A DNA stretch of 64,000 nt, taken from the NCBI GenBank assembly GCA_032173965.1, contig CM063309.1, positions 2,055,564 to 2,119,563 on the forward strand, given 5' to 3'. The notes under the pieces were generated by a model, which saw only the letters and a program-made list of their open reading frames with translations, ran no database searches and had not been told where the DNA came from. Below are positions 30,976 through 43,499 of this stretch, one piece after another; position 1 is the stretch's first letter; the number at the start of each line of letters is the position of its first letter. The position numbers and the translations under genes were made by a program. This DNA is from Sitta carolinensis. Lineage: Eukaryota; Chordata; Aves; Passeriformes; Sittidae.

Positions 30976-31530
30976 TCTGGGTTTTTTTCCCCTTAATTCT
31001 CTCTGGCTTCTGCTCTTGAGCTGTGGAATTCCAGCCCCGATTTTCCGAGGAGAAAACGTCAGCACTCATTTCTGCTGATGAGGAATAATTAAGGGGTTCG
31101 GATTTTTAATTAGGAGCCGATTTTTTTAAATTGTTTTTTTTTAATAACCTGCACTTCCCATCCAGCTTTTCCTCGGTTAATGAGGTGAGGCTGAGCCCTG
31201 CGAAATAAACATTTATTTTTAAATAAAAAGCGAAACCAGAAAGGTGGTAAATTTGATTTTATAGGTTTTTTTTTTATTTTATTAAAGGGATTTCCACCAG
31301 CAAATTTTAGTTTGGGACAGGCAGAGTGATCCCGGGAGGTTCTGGCTCTGCAATTCCCCAAAAAATAAAAATAAAATTTAATCGAGGTTGGAATTTCCAG
31401 CCAGGTTTGTGCAGCTCCAAGGACAGGGAATTAATTCTCCTGGAAAAAAAAAAAATGTGCCCGGATCGCTCGGGATTGTGACAACGTCGGGCTGAGGGAA
31501 AGAAATAAAAAAAAATAAAAATATCGGGGG
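30976..31530. other. Non-repetitive AT-rich region, no gene seen
   Basis: Complex, AT-leaning sequence with A and T homopolymers. No exon is supported. Confidence 0.4.
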
Positions 31531-31559
31531 GTTGGAGAGCAAAACTATGAGGCAATCCT

Positions 31560-31890
31560 GGGGGAAAGATTCCAGGAATTGGGATTTCCCCAGTATTCCA
31601 GGTAATTGGGATTTCCCCAGTATTCCAGGAATTGGGGATTTCCCAGTATTCCAGGAATTGGGGATTTCCCCAATATTCCAGGTAATTGGGATTTCCTCAA
31701 TATTCCTGGGTATTTGGGATTTTCCCCAGTATTCCAGGAATTGGGGATTTCCCCAGTATTCCAGGAATTGGGGATTTCCCCAATATTCCAGGAATTGGGG
31801 ATTTCCCCAATATTCAGGTATTTGGGAATTTCCCCAATATTCCAGGTATTTGGGATTTCCCCAGTATTCCAGGAATTTGGGATTTCCCCG
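31560..31890. repeat. Minisatellite 'ggaattggggatttccccag'
   Basis: About fourteen copies of 23-26 bp containing 'tattccag'. Confidence 0.93.
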
Positions 31891-31929
31891 AGCGCCAGCC
31901 CGGGGCGAGCCCGGGGGGGTTGGGGTGAA

Positions 31930-32415
31930 GGGCTCGGGGATTTTGGGGTGCAGGGATTTGGGGTGCAGGGATTTGGGGGTTCAGGGATTTGGGGGTTCAG
32001 GGATTTTGGGGTGCAGGGATTTGGGGGTTCAGGGATTTGGGGGTTCAGGGATTTTGGGGTGCAGGGATTTGGGGGTTCAGGGATTTGGGGGTTCAGGGAT
32101 TTGGGGTTCAGGGAGTCGGGGACGTTGGGGTTTAAGGGTCGGGGATTTGGGGTTCAGGGATTTTGGGGTCAAGGATTTTGGGGTCAGGAATTTGGGGGTT
32201 CAGGGATTTTGGGGTTCAGGGATTTTGAGGTTCAGGGATTTTGAGGTTCAGGGGTTCAGGGATTTGGGGGTGCAGGGGGTCAGGGATTTTCGGGTTCAGG
32301 GGGTCAGGGTGGAGGGGACAGGGTCAGGGATTTGGGGTCAGGGATTTGGGGTCAGGGATTTGGGGGTTCAAGGGGTGTCGGGGTTCAAAGGTCAGGGATT
32401 TTGGGGTTCAGGGGA
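31930..32415. repeat. Minisatellite 'cagggatttgggggtt'
   Basis: G-rich copies of 15-20 bp, about thirty in number. Confidence 0.93.
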
Positions 32416-32449
32416 TCAGGGTGGGGGGGCGCAGGGAAGATGGGAGACG

Positions 32450-33230
32450 GGGACGGGGTGTTGGGATACAGGGAATTGGGGTACAGGGGTGCTGGTGTGC
32501 CGGGGGTTGGGGCACAGGGATATTGGGGTGCCGGGAATTGGGGTACAGGGAAATTGGGGTGCAGGGGTTGGGGTACAGGGATATTGGGGTACAGGGAAAT
32601 TGGGGTACAGGGGGTTGGGGTACAGGGTGCTGGTGTGCCGGGGGTTGGGGCACAGGGATATTGGGGTGCCGGGAATTGGGGTACAGGGAGATATTGGGGT
32701 GCCGGGGGTTGGGGCACAGGGATATTGGGGTGCCGGTGGGGTTTGGGGTACAGGGGGATTGGGGTGCAGGGGGTTGGGGCACAGGGATATTGGGGTGCCG
32801 GGGGTTGGGGTACAGGAGATTGGGGTGCAGGGGGGTTGGGGTACAGGGATGGGGTGGGGGTACAGGGATATTGGGGGTTACAGGGTTGTGGTGTGCCGGG
32901 GGTTGGGGTACAGGGATTTTGGGGTGCCGGGGGTTGGGGTACAGGGAGTTGGGGTGCCTGGGGTTGGGGCACAGGGATATTGGGGTGCCGGGGGTTGGGG
33001 CACAGGGAGATTGGGGTGCCTGGGGTTGGGGCACAGGGATATTGGGGTGCCGGGGGTTGGGGTACAGGGAGATTGGGGTGCCTGGGGTTGGGGCACAGGG
33101 ATATTGGGGTGCAGGGGGTTGGGGTACAGGGTATGGGGTACAGGGATATTGGGGAGCAGGGGGTTGGGGCACAGGGATATTGGGGTGCCGGGGGTTGGGG
33201 TACAGGGATTTTGGGGTGCAGGGATCCGGG
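32450..33230. repeat. Minisatellite 'ggggttggggcacagggata'
   Basis: Units of about 18-38 bp with 'ttggggtgccgg', recurring in higher-order pairs. Confidence 0.95.
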
Positions 33231-33324
33231 GCTGCCGGGGCGCTGGGGGCTGTGCCGGATGCCGAGGCTCGGGGCCATGGCTGCTGCCGGGCTCCTGCGC
33301 AGCTCTGCCCCACGGCCGGAGCGC

Positions 33325-34060
33325 TCGCCACCCCCTCACCATCCGCTCGCCCCCCTCGCCTTCCCTCGCCATCCCTCGCCACCCCCTCACCATCCGCTCG
33401 CACCCCCTCACCATCCGCTCGCCACCCCCTCACCATCCGCTCGCCACCCCTCGCCTTCCCTCGACATCCCTCGCCACCCCTCGCCTTCCTCGCCATCCCC
33501 TCGCCACCCCCTCACCATCCGCTCGCCACCCCCTCGCCTTCCCTCGCCATCCCTCGCCACCCCTCACCATCCGCTCGCCATCCCTCGCCTTCCCTCGCCA
33601 TCCCTCGCCACCCCTCGCCACCCCCTCGCCTTCCTCGCCATCCCCTCGCCTTCCCTCGCCACCCCCTCGCCACCCCCTCGCCACCCCCTCGCCACCCCTC
33701 TCAAACCCCTCACCAACCCCTCGCCACCCCCTCACCATCCCCTCGCCTTCCCTCGCCACCCCCTCGCCATCTCCGCTCAAACCCCTCGCCACCCCTCGCC
33801 ACCCCTCGCCACCCCCTCGCCATCCCCTCGCCATCTCCGCTCAAACCCCTCGCCATCACCTCGCCCTCCATGAGCCACCCCCTCGCCTTCCCTCGCCATC
33901 CCTCGCAATCCCCTCGCCTTCCCTTCCCCTCGCCACCCCCTCGCCACCCCTCGCCATCTCCGCTCAAACCCCTCGCCACCTCCTCGCCATCTCGGCTCCA
34001 TCCCCTCTCCACTCTCTCGCCAGCCTCCCTCCTTCCTCTCGCCAGCCCTTCTCCATCCCC
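33325..34060. repeat. Minisatellite 'ctcgccaccccctcgccat'
   Basis: Units of 9-12 bp in long runs, upstream of the CpG island. Confidence 0.95.
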
Positions 34061-34071
34061 TCGCCCTCCAT

Positions 34072-34310
34072 GAGCCCTCCCCGCTCCCTCCCCGCTCCCT
34101 CCCCGCTCCCTCCCCGCTCCCTCCCCGCTCCCTCCCCGCTCCCTCCCCGCTCCCTCCCCGCTCCCTCCCCGCTCCCTCCCCGCTCCCTCCCCGCTCCCTC
34201 CCCGCTCCCTCCCCGCTCCCTCCCCGCTCCCTCCCCGCTCCCTCCCCGCTCCCTCCCCGCTCCCTCCCCGCTCCCTCCCCGCTCCCTCCCCGCTCCCTCC
34301 CCTCTCCGCT
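34072..34310. repeat. 11-bp array 'ctccctccccg'
   Basis: About twenty nearly perfect copies directly upstream of the CpG island at 34.3 kb. Confidence 0.97.
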
Positions 34311-34314
34311 CCTC

Positions 34315-34546
34315 CCCGCCGCTGCTCGGGGCGGTCCGGGGGGCGGGGGGCGGTGGCGGGCGGGGGGGCAGCCCCTGCCCAGGCCCCGGCCGCGGCCCCG
34401 GCCCCGGCCCCGGCCCAGCCCCAGCCCGGCCCCAGCCCCCGCCGCCCGGGCCGCCGCGCCGCCCGCATTGTCCGGGCGGCAGCGCAGGATGCGGCGCCCG
34501 GCTCGGCCTCCCGGGCTGCGCTAACGGCCCCCGCCGGCATGAGGAG
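34315..34546 (+). promoter_or_regulatory. FIGNL2: CpG island with a first exon, candidate FIGNL2 promoter
   Basis: Very CpG-rich sequence with GC boxes (34,325-34,365) ends at GAG followed by GTGAGTGG, a near-perfect donor, with the exon ending at 34546. An ATG lies at 34539-34541. The only plus-strand acceptor linked to a recognised gene downstream is that of FIGNL2 at 53,276-53,277. Joined to it, this ATG would be out of frame with the FIGNL2 start, so it would open an overlapping upstream reading frame. The link to FIGNL2 is inference from position. Confidence 0.5.
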
Positions 34547-34594
34547 GTGAGTGGTGCCGGGCTGGGTCGGGGGGCAGCGGGGCGGCCGGGCCCA

Positions 34595-35585
34595 GCATCC
34601 CCCGGCATCCACGGGCATCCCCGAGCATCCCCGAGCATCCGCATCCCGGGCATCCCCCTCCCCGGCATCCCCCGAGCATCCCCGGCATCCCGAGCATCCC
34701 GGGCATCCCCCGGCATCCCGAGCATCCCCGGGCATCCCCGGGCATCCCGGGCATCCCGGGCATCCCCGGGCATCCCCGGGCATCCCCGGCGATCCCCGGC
34801 ATCCCCGAGCATCCCCGGGCATCCCCGGCATCCCCCGAGCATCCCCGGGCATCCCCCGGGCATCCCCCGAGCATCCCCGAGCATCCCCCGAGCATCCCCC
34901 GAGCATCCCCGAGCATCCCCGGGCATCCCCCGAGCATCCCCGGCATCCCGGGCATCCCCGAGCATCCCCGGCATCCCCGGGCATCCCCGAGCATCCCCCG
35001 AGCATCCCCCGGGCATCCCCCGAGCATCCCCGAGCATCCCCGGGCATCCCCCGAGCATCCCCGGGCATCCCCGGGCATCCCCCGAGCATCCCCGGGCATC
35101 CCCGGGCATCCCCCGAGCATCCCCCGAGCATCCCCGGGCATCCCCCGAGCATCCCGGGCATCCCCGGGCATCCCCGGGCATCCCCGGGCATCCCCCGGGC
35201 ATCCCCCGAGCATCCCCGAGCATCCCCCGGCATCCCCGGGCATCCCCGGGCATCCCCCGGGCATCCCCCGGGCATCCCCGGGCATCCCCCGAGCATCCCG
35301 GGCATCCCCGGGCATCCCCGAGCATCCCCCGGGCATCCCCCGAGCATCCCCGGGCACTCCCGGGCATCCCCGAGCATCCCCGAGCATCCCCGGGCATCCC
35401 CCGAGCATCCCCCGAGCATCCCCCGGGCATCCCCCGAGCATCCCCGGGCATCCCCCGAGCATCCCCGGGCATCCCCGGGCATCCCCCGGGCATCCCCCGA
35501 GCATCCCCCGGGCATCCCCCGGGCATCCCCCGAGCATCCCCGGGCATCCCCCGGGCATCCCCCGGGCATCCCCGGGCATCGCTCG
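34595..35585. repeat. Minisatellite 'catccccgggcatcccccga'
   Basis: About eighty copies of 9-13 bp ('catccccgag', 'catcccccgg') beginning just downstream of the donor at 34,547. Confidence 0.97.
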
Positions 35586-35589
35586 GGGC

Positions 35590-36160
35590 GCGGCCCCCGC
35601 CGAGCCCCGCTCGGGGGGCGACCGGGCCGGAGCAGCTCTCAGGGGGCTGCGCAGAGACCCGAGAGCTGCCGGGGGATTTTGGGGGGTTCTCTCCCTTCTC
35701 TTTCCCCCCAGAAAGAAGCGCGGGTGACAAGCGGCTGCCCCGGGAGGCGGGCGGGGGCTGCTCGGAGGGGCGCGGGGTCAGGGGGGCTGAGCTAATCGCG
35801 ATGCCGAGGCGGGTTTGAGCGCAGAGGGTGCACACGGGGCCGCGGATTGTCCGTCCGTCCGTCCGTCCCTCCCTCCCTCCTGCCCTCCCTCCTCCATCCC
35901 TCACCCCCAGGAACAATGCGGGCTCCCCCAGCCGCTGTCGCACGTCAGGCGCACGCCGGAGCGCTCGCCTTCAAAACACTCGCGGCATTGATGGGGTTTT
36001 TTTTTTTAAAAGAAGCTTTGCCTCAAAGCGCCTTTTTTAAATTTTTTAATTTTTTTTGGAAGTCGGCGTTTTTCCCTCAGGGTGAAAAAGGCGCTTGGGA
36101 AGGACAGCGGGAAGGGTTGATAAATCACTTTATGCTGTGTATTCCTGCATAAATTCTTCT
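35590..36160. other. Non-repetitive GC-rich region, no gene seen
   Basis: Probably intronic to FIGNL2. It contains (CCGT)n at about 35,848-35,870, and 35,900-36,150 is complex and could be regulatory. Confidence 0.4.
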
Positions 36161-36164
36161 GGGT

Positions 36165-37215
36165 TTGGGCCGTGGATTTGGATTTGGTATGAATTCTGAT
36201 GGATTTGGATCCTCTATAAATTAATTCTCCTGGGTTTGGATCCTGTATAAAATTCTCCTGGATTTAGATCCTGGATTTGGAACTTGTATAAATTCTCCTG
36301 GATTTGGATTCGGGATTTAGATCCTGTCTAAATCCCCCTGGATCTGGATCCTGTATAAATCATCCTGGATTTGAATCCTGTCTAAATCCTCCTGGATTTG
36401 GATCCTGGATTTGGACCCTGTCTAAATTTTCCTGGATTTGAATCCTGGATTTGGACCCTGTATAAATTCTCCTGGATATAAATCCTCCTGGATTTGGATC
36501 CTGGATTCAGATCCTGTCTAAATCCTCCTGGATTTGGATCCTGTATAAATTCTGCTGGATTTGGACCCTGTATAAATTCTCCTGGATATAAATCCTCCTG
36601 GGTTTGGATCCTGGATTTGGATCCTGTATAAATCCCCCTGGATCCAGATCCTGTCTAAATCCTCCTGGGTTTGGATCCTGGATTTAGATCCTGTATAAAT
36701 TCTCCTGGACCTGGATCCTGTCTAAATTCTCCTGGGTTTGAACCCTGTCAAAATCCTCCTGGATTTGGATCCTGGATTCAGATCCTGTCTACATCCTCCT
36801 GGATTTGGCTCCTGGATTAGGATCCTGTATAAATCCTCCTGGATCTGGATCCTGTCTAAATTCTCCTGGGTTTGAACCCTGTCTAAATCCTCCTGGATTT
36901 GGATCTTGGATTTGGACCCTGTCTAAATTCTCCTGGATTTGGATCCTGGATTTGGATCCTGTATAAATTCTCCTGGATATAAATCCTCCTGGATCTGGAT
37001 CCTGGATCTGGATCCTGTATAAATTCTCCTGGATTTGGATCCTGGATTTGGATCCTGAATAAATCCTCCTGGATTTGGATCCTGTATAAATCCTCCTGGA
37101 TTTGGATCCTCCTGGATTTGGATCCTGGATTTGGATCCTGTATAAATTCTCCTGGATATAAATCCTCCTGGATCCGGATCCTGTGTAAATCCTCCTGGAT
37201 CCGGATCCTGTGTAA
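36165..37215. repeat. Minisatellite 'ggatttggatcctgtataaa'
   Basis: Units of about 27-30 bp with 'ttctcctggattt', about forty copies. Confidence 0.96.
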
Positions 37216-37520
37216 ATCCCCTGGATCTGCACTCCCCACTCTGCTCCACCTGCTCTTCTCCACATCCGACCCCTTACCCTCAGCTCCCCGGATTTGTGCA
37301 CATTCCACCTTCCTGCCACCTTTGGCGCCTTGGACGCAGCTGCGCGCCCGGTCAGAGGGAATTGTGCACATTCCGGGAGATTCTCTTCCTGGAGGATCGC
37401 GTTCTGGGGAACTGTTCTGGGGGACTAGCTCTGGCGCGTCCTGGTGGATTGCTGCGTTCCTGGGGATTGCTGCCGATCTATTCCCGTGGGGGAATTGCTG
37501 CGTCGCAATTCTGCGTCCTG
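37216..37520. other. Complex stretch between two arrays, no gene seen
   Basis: Includes a duplicated 'gtgcacattcc' (near 37,296 and 37,367). No exon is supported. Confidence 0.35.
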
Positions 37521-39775
37521 GGGAATGTGCTGCCGTTCCTGGGGGAATTGCTGCCGTTCCTGGGGGAATTGCTGCCGTTCCTGGGAGGGAATTGCTGCCG
37601 TTCCTGGGAGGGAATTGCTGCCGTTCCTGGGGGAATTGCTGCCGTTCCTGGGGAATGCTGCCGTTCTGGAGGGAATTGCTGCCGTTCCTGGGGAGGGAAT
37701 TGCTGCCGTTCCTGGGAGGGAATTGCTGCCGTTCCATGGGCGCGAGGAATTGCTGCCGTTCCTGGGAGGAATTGCTGCCGTTCCTGGGAGGGAATTGCTG
37801 CCGTTCCTGAGGAATTGCTGCCGTCGGATTCGCCTGGGAATTGCTGCCGTTCCTGCGGGAATTGCTGCCGTTCCTGGGGAGGGAATTGCTGCCGTTCCTG
37901 GGGAGATTGCTGCCGTTCCTGGGAGGGAATTCTGCCGTTCCTGGGGAATTGCTGCCGTTCTGGGGAATGCTGCGTTCCGAGGGAATTGCTGCCTTCCTGG
38001 GGAATTGCTGCCGTTCCTGGGAGGGAATTGCTGCCGTTCCTGGGAGGGAATGCTGCCGTCCTGGGAATGCTGCGTTCCTGGGAGGGAATTGCTGCCGTTC
38101 CTGGGGAATTGCTGCCGTTCCTGGGAGGGAATGCTGCCGTTCCTGGGAGGGAATTCTGCCGTTCCTGGGGAATGCTGCCGTTCCTGGGGAATTGCTGCCG
38201 TTCCTGAGGGAATTGCTGCCGTTCCTGGGGAATTGCTGCCGTTCCTGGGAGGAATTGCTGCCGTTCCTGGGAGGAATTGCTGCCGTTCCTGGGGAATTGC
38301 TGCCGTTCCTGAGGGAATTGCTGCCGTTCCTGAGGGAATTGCTGCCGTTCCTGGGGAATTGCTGCCGTTCCTGGGAGGGAATTGCTGCCGTTCCTGGGGA
38401 ATTGCTGCCGTTCCTGGAGGGAATTGCTGCCGTTCCTGGGAGGGAATGCTGCCGTTCCTGGGGAGGAATTGCTGCCGTTCCTGGAGGGAATTGCTGCCGT
38501 TCCTGGGGGGAATTGCTGCCGTTCCTGGGAGGGAATTGCTGCCGTTCCTGGGAGGGAATTGCTGCCGTTCTGAGGGAATTGCTGCCGTTCTGGGGGAATT
38601 GCTGCGTTCCTGGAGGGAATTGCTGCCGTTCCTGGGGGAATTGCTGCCGTTCTGGGGGAATTGCTGCCGTTCCTGGGGGGGAATTGCTGCCGTTCTGGGG
38701 GAATTGCTGCCGTTCCTGGGGGGAATTGCTGCGTTCCTGGGAGGGAATTGCTGCCGTTCCTGGGGGAATTGCTGCGTTCCTGGGGAGGGAATTGCTGCCG
38801 TTCCTGGGGGAATTGCTGCCGTTCCTGGGGGAATTGCTGCGTTCCTGGGGGAATTGCTGCCGTTCCTGGGAGGGAATTGCTGCCGTTCCTGGGGGGAATT
38901 GCTGCCGTTCCTGGGGGGGAATTGCTGCCGTTCCTGAGGGAATTGCTGCCGTTCCTGGAGGAATTGCTGCCGTTCCTGGAGGGAATTGCTGCCGTTCTGG
39001 GGGAATTGCTGCCGTTCCTGGGAGGGAATTGCTGCCGTTCCTGGGAGGAATGCTGCCGTTCCTGGGGGGAATTGCTGCCGTTCCTGGAGGGAATTGCTGC
39101 CGTTCCTGGAGGAATTGCTGCCGTTTTGCTGCGTCGGGGGAATTGCTGCCGTTCCTGGGGGAATTGCTGCCGTTCCTGGAGGGGGGAATTGCTGCGTTCC
39201 TGGGGAGGGAATTGCTGCCGTTCCTGGCAGGAATTGCTGCCGTTCCTGGGGAGGGAATTGCTGCCGTTCCTGGGGGATTGCTGCCGTTCCTGGCGGGAAT
39301 TGCTGCCGTTCCTGGGGGAATTGCTGCCGTTCCTGGGGAGGGAATTGCTGCCGTTCTGGGGAGGGAATTGCTGCCGTTCCTGGGGGGAATTGCTGCCGTT
39401 CCTGGGGGAATTGCTGCCGTTCCTGGAGGGAATTGCTGCCGTTCCTGGCGGGAGTTGCTGCCGTTCCTGGGGAATTGCTGCCGTTCCTGGGGGGGAATTG
39501 CTGCCGTTCCTGGGAGGGAATTGCTGCCGTTCCTGGGAGGGAATTGCTGCCGTTCCTGGGAGGGAATTGCTGCCGTTCCTGGGAGGGAATTGCTGCGTTC
39601 CTGGGGAGGGAATTGCTGCCGTTCCTGGGGGAATTGCTGCCGTTCCTGGGGGAATTGCTGCGTTCCTGGGGGAATTGCTGCCGTTCCTGGAGGGAATTGC
39701 TGCCGTTCTGGGGGAATTGCTGCGTTCCTGGTGGAATTGCTGCCGTTCCTGGCGGGAATTGCTGCCGTTCCTGCC
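37520..39775. repeat. 2.25-kb minisatellite 'aattgctgccgttcctgggg'
   Basis: About 100 copies of 20-24 bp, differing in the G run and in 'gagg' insertions. All three plus frames are open for long stretches, and none is a gene. Confidence 0.97.
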
Positions 39776-39779
39776 GCGC

Positions 39780-40045
39780 TGCTCTTTGCTCTCGGTGATC
39801 CCGAATTTACCATTTCACTCCAGACATTTGGATTCGCTCGCCCCGGCAGCAGCCTGTGACATTTCCTGTCCTCGTTTTCTCCCGGGCGCTGGCGGGATGG
39901 ATTGATCCTCGCAGCGCCGGAGCTGCGGTCACAGCGACAGCGCGGCGGAGCTCCGAGCAGCGGCTCCGTGTTCACATCCAGCCTCCGCATCTCCCGTTCC
40001 TTACTGCTCATGGAATCACCTGATAATACTTATTAGAAACGCAGA
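39780..40045. other. Complex GC-rich island, no gene seen
   Basis: CpG-containing, high-complexity sequence between two arrays; a regulatory role is possible. Confidence 0.35.
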
Positions 40046-40049
40046 TTGT

Positions 40050-40720
40050 GTATTTTTATTTTTTTATTTTTATTTTATTTATTTTTTTTTATTTTATTTA
40101 TATTTTATTATATTTATTTTATTTTATTTTATTTTATTTTATTTTATTTATTTATTTTATTTTATTTTTTTTATTTTATTTTATTTTCATTTTTTTTTAT
40201 TTTATTTTATTTTGTTTTTTTTATTTTATTTTATATTTTATTTTATTTTTATATTTTATTTTATTTATTTTATTTTTTTTTATTTGTTTTATTTTATTTT
40301 ATTTTCATTTATTTTATTTTCTTTTATTTTTTTCATTTTTATTTTATTTTATTTTATTTTTATTCTATTTTTTATTTAATTTTTATTGAATTTGATTTTA
40401 ATTTTATGTTAATTTTAAAATTTATTTTATTTTTAAATTTTATTTGTCGTTTTTGTTATTTTATTTTAATTTAATATTTTCTTTTATTTTATTATTTATT
40501 TAATTATTTTATTTTAATATTTTTATTCTATTTTATTTATTTATTTTATTTTAATTTTATTTTTTATTTTATTTTATTTTATTCTATTGTTTTATTTTCT
40601 TTTTATTTATTTTATTTATTTTATTTTTATTCTATTTTATTTCATTCTATTATTTTATTTTCTTTTTATTTATTTTATTTTATTATTTTATGTTTATATT
40701 TTATTCTATTTTTTTTAGCT
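40050..40720. repeat. (TTTTA)n AT-rich array
   Basis: Imperfect pentanucleotide repeat with longer T runs. Confidence 0.97.
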
Positions 40721-40884
40721 TTGCTCCATGTTTTTCCTGGAGCTCTTTCACGGAGGGGAAGCAGAGATCCAGGTGTGTTCAGGGGGCACACGAGGGAGCA
40801 GCCACAATTCCTGGAGTGGGAATCTCCTCTCTGCACTCATTGCAGCGGGACACGGGAGCAGCCGCAGCCTGGGCCTGCCGGGAA

Positions 40885-43498
40885 TTCCGGGAGCAGGGAA
40901 GGGGTTTGTGCTCCCAGCTGGAAATTCCTGCAGCAGGGAAGGAGTTTGTATTCCCAGCTCTAAATTCCTGGGGCAGGGAAGGAGTTTGTATTCCCAGCTC
41001 CAAATTCCTGGAGCAGGGAAGGATTTGTGCTCCCAGCTCTGAATTCCTGAGGCAGGGAAGGGTTTTGTATTCCCAGATGGAAATTCCTGAGGCAGGGAAG
41101 GGTTTTGTATTCCCAGCTCCAAATTCCTGAGGCAGGGAAGGGGGTTGTATTCTCAGCTGGAAATTCCTGAGGCAGGGAAGGGTTTTGTATTCCCAGCTCC
41201 AAATTCCTGAGGCAGGGAAGGGGTTTGTATTCCCAGCTCCAAAATTCCTGGGGCAGGGAAGGATTTGTGCTCTCCAGCTCTTCCAGTTCCAAATTCCTGG
41301 AGCAGGGAAGGATTTGTGCTCCCAGCTCCAAATTCCTGAGGCAGGGAAGGGTTTTGTATACCCAGCTGGAAATTCCTGGAGCAGGGAAGGATTTTGTGTT
41401 CCCAGCTGGAAATTCCTGGGGCAGGGAAGGATTTGTGCTCCCAGCTCTGAATTCCAGGGGCAGGGAAAGTTTTTGTATTCCCAGCTGGAAATTCCTGGGG
41501 CAGGGAAGGGATTCTGTGCTCTCCAACTCTTCCAGTTCCAAATTCCTGGAGCAGGGAAGGGATTCTGTGCTCTCCAACTCTTCCAGTTCCAAATTCCTGG
41601 AGCAGGGAAGGAGTTTGTGCTCTCAGCACAAAATTCCTGGGACAGGGAAGGGGTTTGTACTCACCAGCTCTCCCCAGTCATAATTCCTGCAGCAGGGAAG
41701 GGTTTGTGCTCTCAGCTGGAAATTCCTGAGGCAGGGAAGGGTTTTGTATTCCCAGCTCCAAATTCCTGGAGCAGGGAAAGGTTTTGTGTTCTCCCCATTC
41801 ACAATTCCTGGAGCAGGGAAGGATTTTGAGCTCCCAGCTCTTCCAGCCTGAAACAGGGAAGGGTTTTGTGCTCTCAGCTGGAAATTCCTGGGGCAGGGAA
41901 GGGTTTTGTATTTCCAGCTCCAAATTCCTGCAGCAGGAAGGATATTGTGCTCTCCAGCTCTTCCAGCTCCAAATTCCAGGAGCAGGGCAGGGTTTTGTAT
42001 TCCCAGCTCTGAATTCCCAGCGCAGGGCAGGGTTTTGAATTCCCAGCTGGAAATTCCTGGAGCAGGGAAGGGATTCTGTGCTCTCCAACTCTTCCAGCTC
42101 CAAATTCCAGGAGCAGGGCAGGGTTTTGTGCTTTCTCCACTCACAATTCCTGGAGCAAGGAAGGGGTTTTGTGCTCCCAGCTCTTCCAGCCTTGAGCAGG
42201 GCAGGATTTTGAATTCCCAATTCCCGGCGCAGGGCAGGGTTTCGAATTCCCAATTCCCGGCGCAGGGCAGGGTTTCGAATTCCCAATTCCCGGCGCAGGG
42301 CAGGGTTTTGTATTCCCAGCTCCCAGCTCCTGGAGCAGGGCAGGGTTTTGTATTCCCAGCTCCCAGCTCCTGGAGCAGGGCAGGGTTTCGAATTCCCAAT
42401 TCCCGGCGCAGGGCAGGGTTTTGTATTCCCAGCTCCCAGCTCCTGGAGCAGGGCAGGGTTTTGTATTCCCAGCTCCCAATTCCCGGCGCAGGGCAGGGTT
42501 TTGAATTCCCAATTCCCGGCGCAGGGCAGGGTTTCGAATTCCCAATTCCCGGCGCAGGGCAGGGTTTCGAATTCCCAATTCCCGGCGCAGGGCAGGGTTT
42601 TGTATTCCCAGCTCCCAGTTCCTGGACCAGGGCAGGGTTTTGTATTCCCAGCTCCCAGTTCCTGGAGCAGGGCAGGGTTTTGTATTCCCAGCTCCCAGTT
42701 CCTGGACCAGGGCAGGGTTTTGTATTCCCAGCTCCCAGCTCCTGGAGCAGGGCAGGGTTTTGTATTCCCAGCTCCCAATTCCCGGAGCAGGGCAGGGTTT
42801 CGAATTCCCAATTCCCGGCGCAGGGCAGGGTTTTGTATTCCCAGCTCCCAATTCCTGGAGCAGGGCAGGGTTTTGAATTCCCAATTCCCGGCGCAGGGCA
42901 GGGTTTTGTATTCCCAGCTCCCAGCTCCTGGAGCAGGGCAGGGTTTTGTATTCCCAGCCCCAATTCCCGGCGCAGGGCAGGGTTTTGAATTCCCAATTCC
43001 CGGCGCAGGGCAGGGTTTCGAATTCCCAATTCCCGGCGCAGGGCAGGGTTTCGAATTCCCAATTCCCGGCTCAGGGCAGGGTTTTGTATTCCCAGCTCCC
43101 AGTTCCTGGACCAGGGCAGGGTTTTGTATTCCCAGCTCCCAGTTCCTGGAGCAGGGCAGGGTTTTGTATTCCCAGCTCCCAGCTCCTGGAGCAGGGCAGG
43201 GTTTTGTATTCCCAGCTCCCAATTCCCGGAGCAGGGCAGGGTTTCGAATTCCCAATTCCCGGCGCAGGGCAGGGTTTTGTATTCCCAGCTCCCAATTCCT
43301 GGAGCAGGGCAGGGTTTTGAATTCCCAATTCCCGGCGCAGGGCTGGGTTTTGTATTCCCAGCTCCCAGCTCCTGGAGCAGGGCAGGGTTTTGTATTCCCA
43401 GCTCCCAATTCCCGGCGCAGGGCAGGGTTTCGAATTCCCAATTCCCGGCGCAGGGCAGGGTTTCGAATTCCCAATTCCCGGCGCAGGGCAGGGTTCCG
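40885..43498. repeat. 2.6-kb minisatellite 'cagggaaggggtttgtattc', first array
   Basis: Units of about 38-40 bp with 'ccagctccaaattcctg'. The right half (42,190-43,498) has evolved a 'cagggcagggttttg' subtype with 'aattcccggcg'. Reading frames on both strands are repeat artefacts. Confidence 0.97.
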
Positions 43499-43499
43499 T

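Noticed and set aside
30175..31065. A hydrophobic Phe/Ile/Tyr-rich minus-strand frame resembling a membrane protein
   Set aside because: It is the TAAA-type AT-rich array read backwards; composition alone explains it.
34539..34541. ATG of the CpG-island exon as the FIGNL2 start codon
   Set aside because: Spliced to the exon at 53,278 it is out of frame with the conserved MHWSPEH start, so it was kept only as a possible upstream frame.
31532..35818. A 1,428-codon plus-strand open frame
   Set aside because: It crosses five unrelated minisatellites and a CpG island; no recognisable domain and no codon-bias signal.
36883..40011. A 1,042-codon minus-strand open frame rich in Asn, Ser and Arg
   Set aside because: It is the translation of the 'aattgctgccgttcctgg' array and the 'ggatttggatcctg' array.
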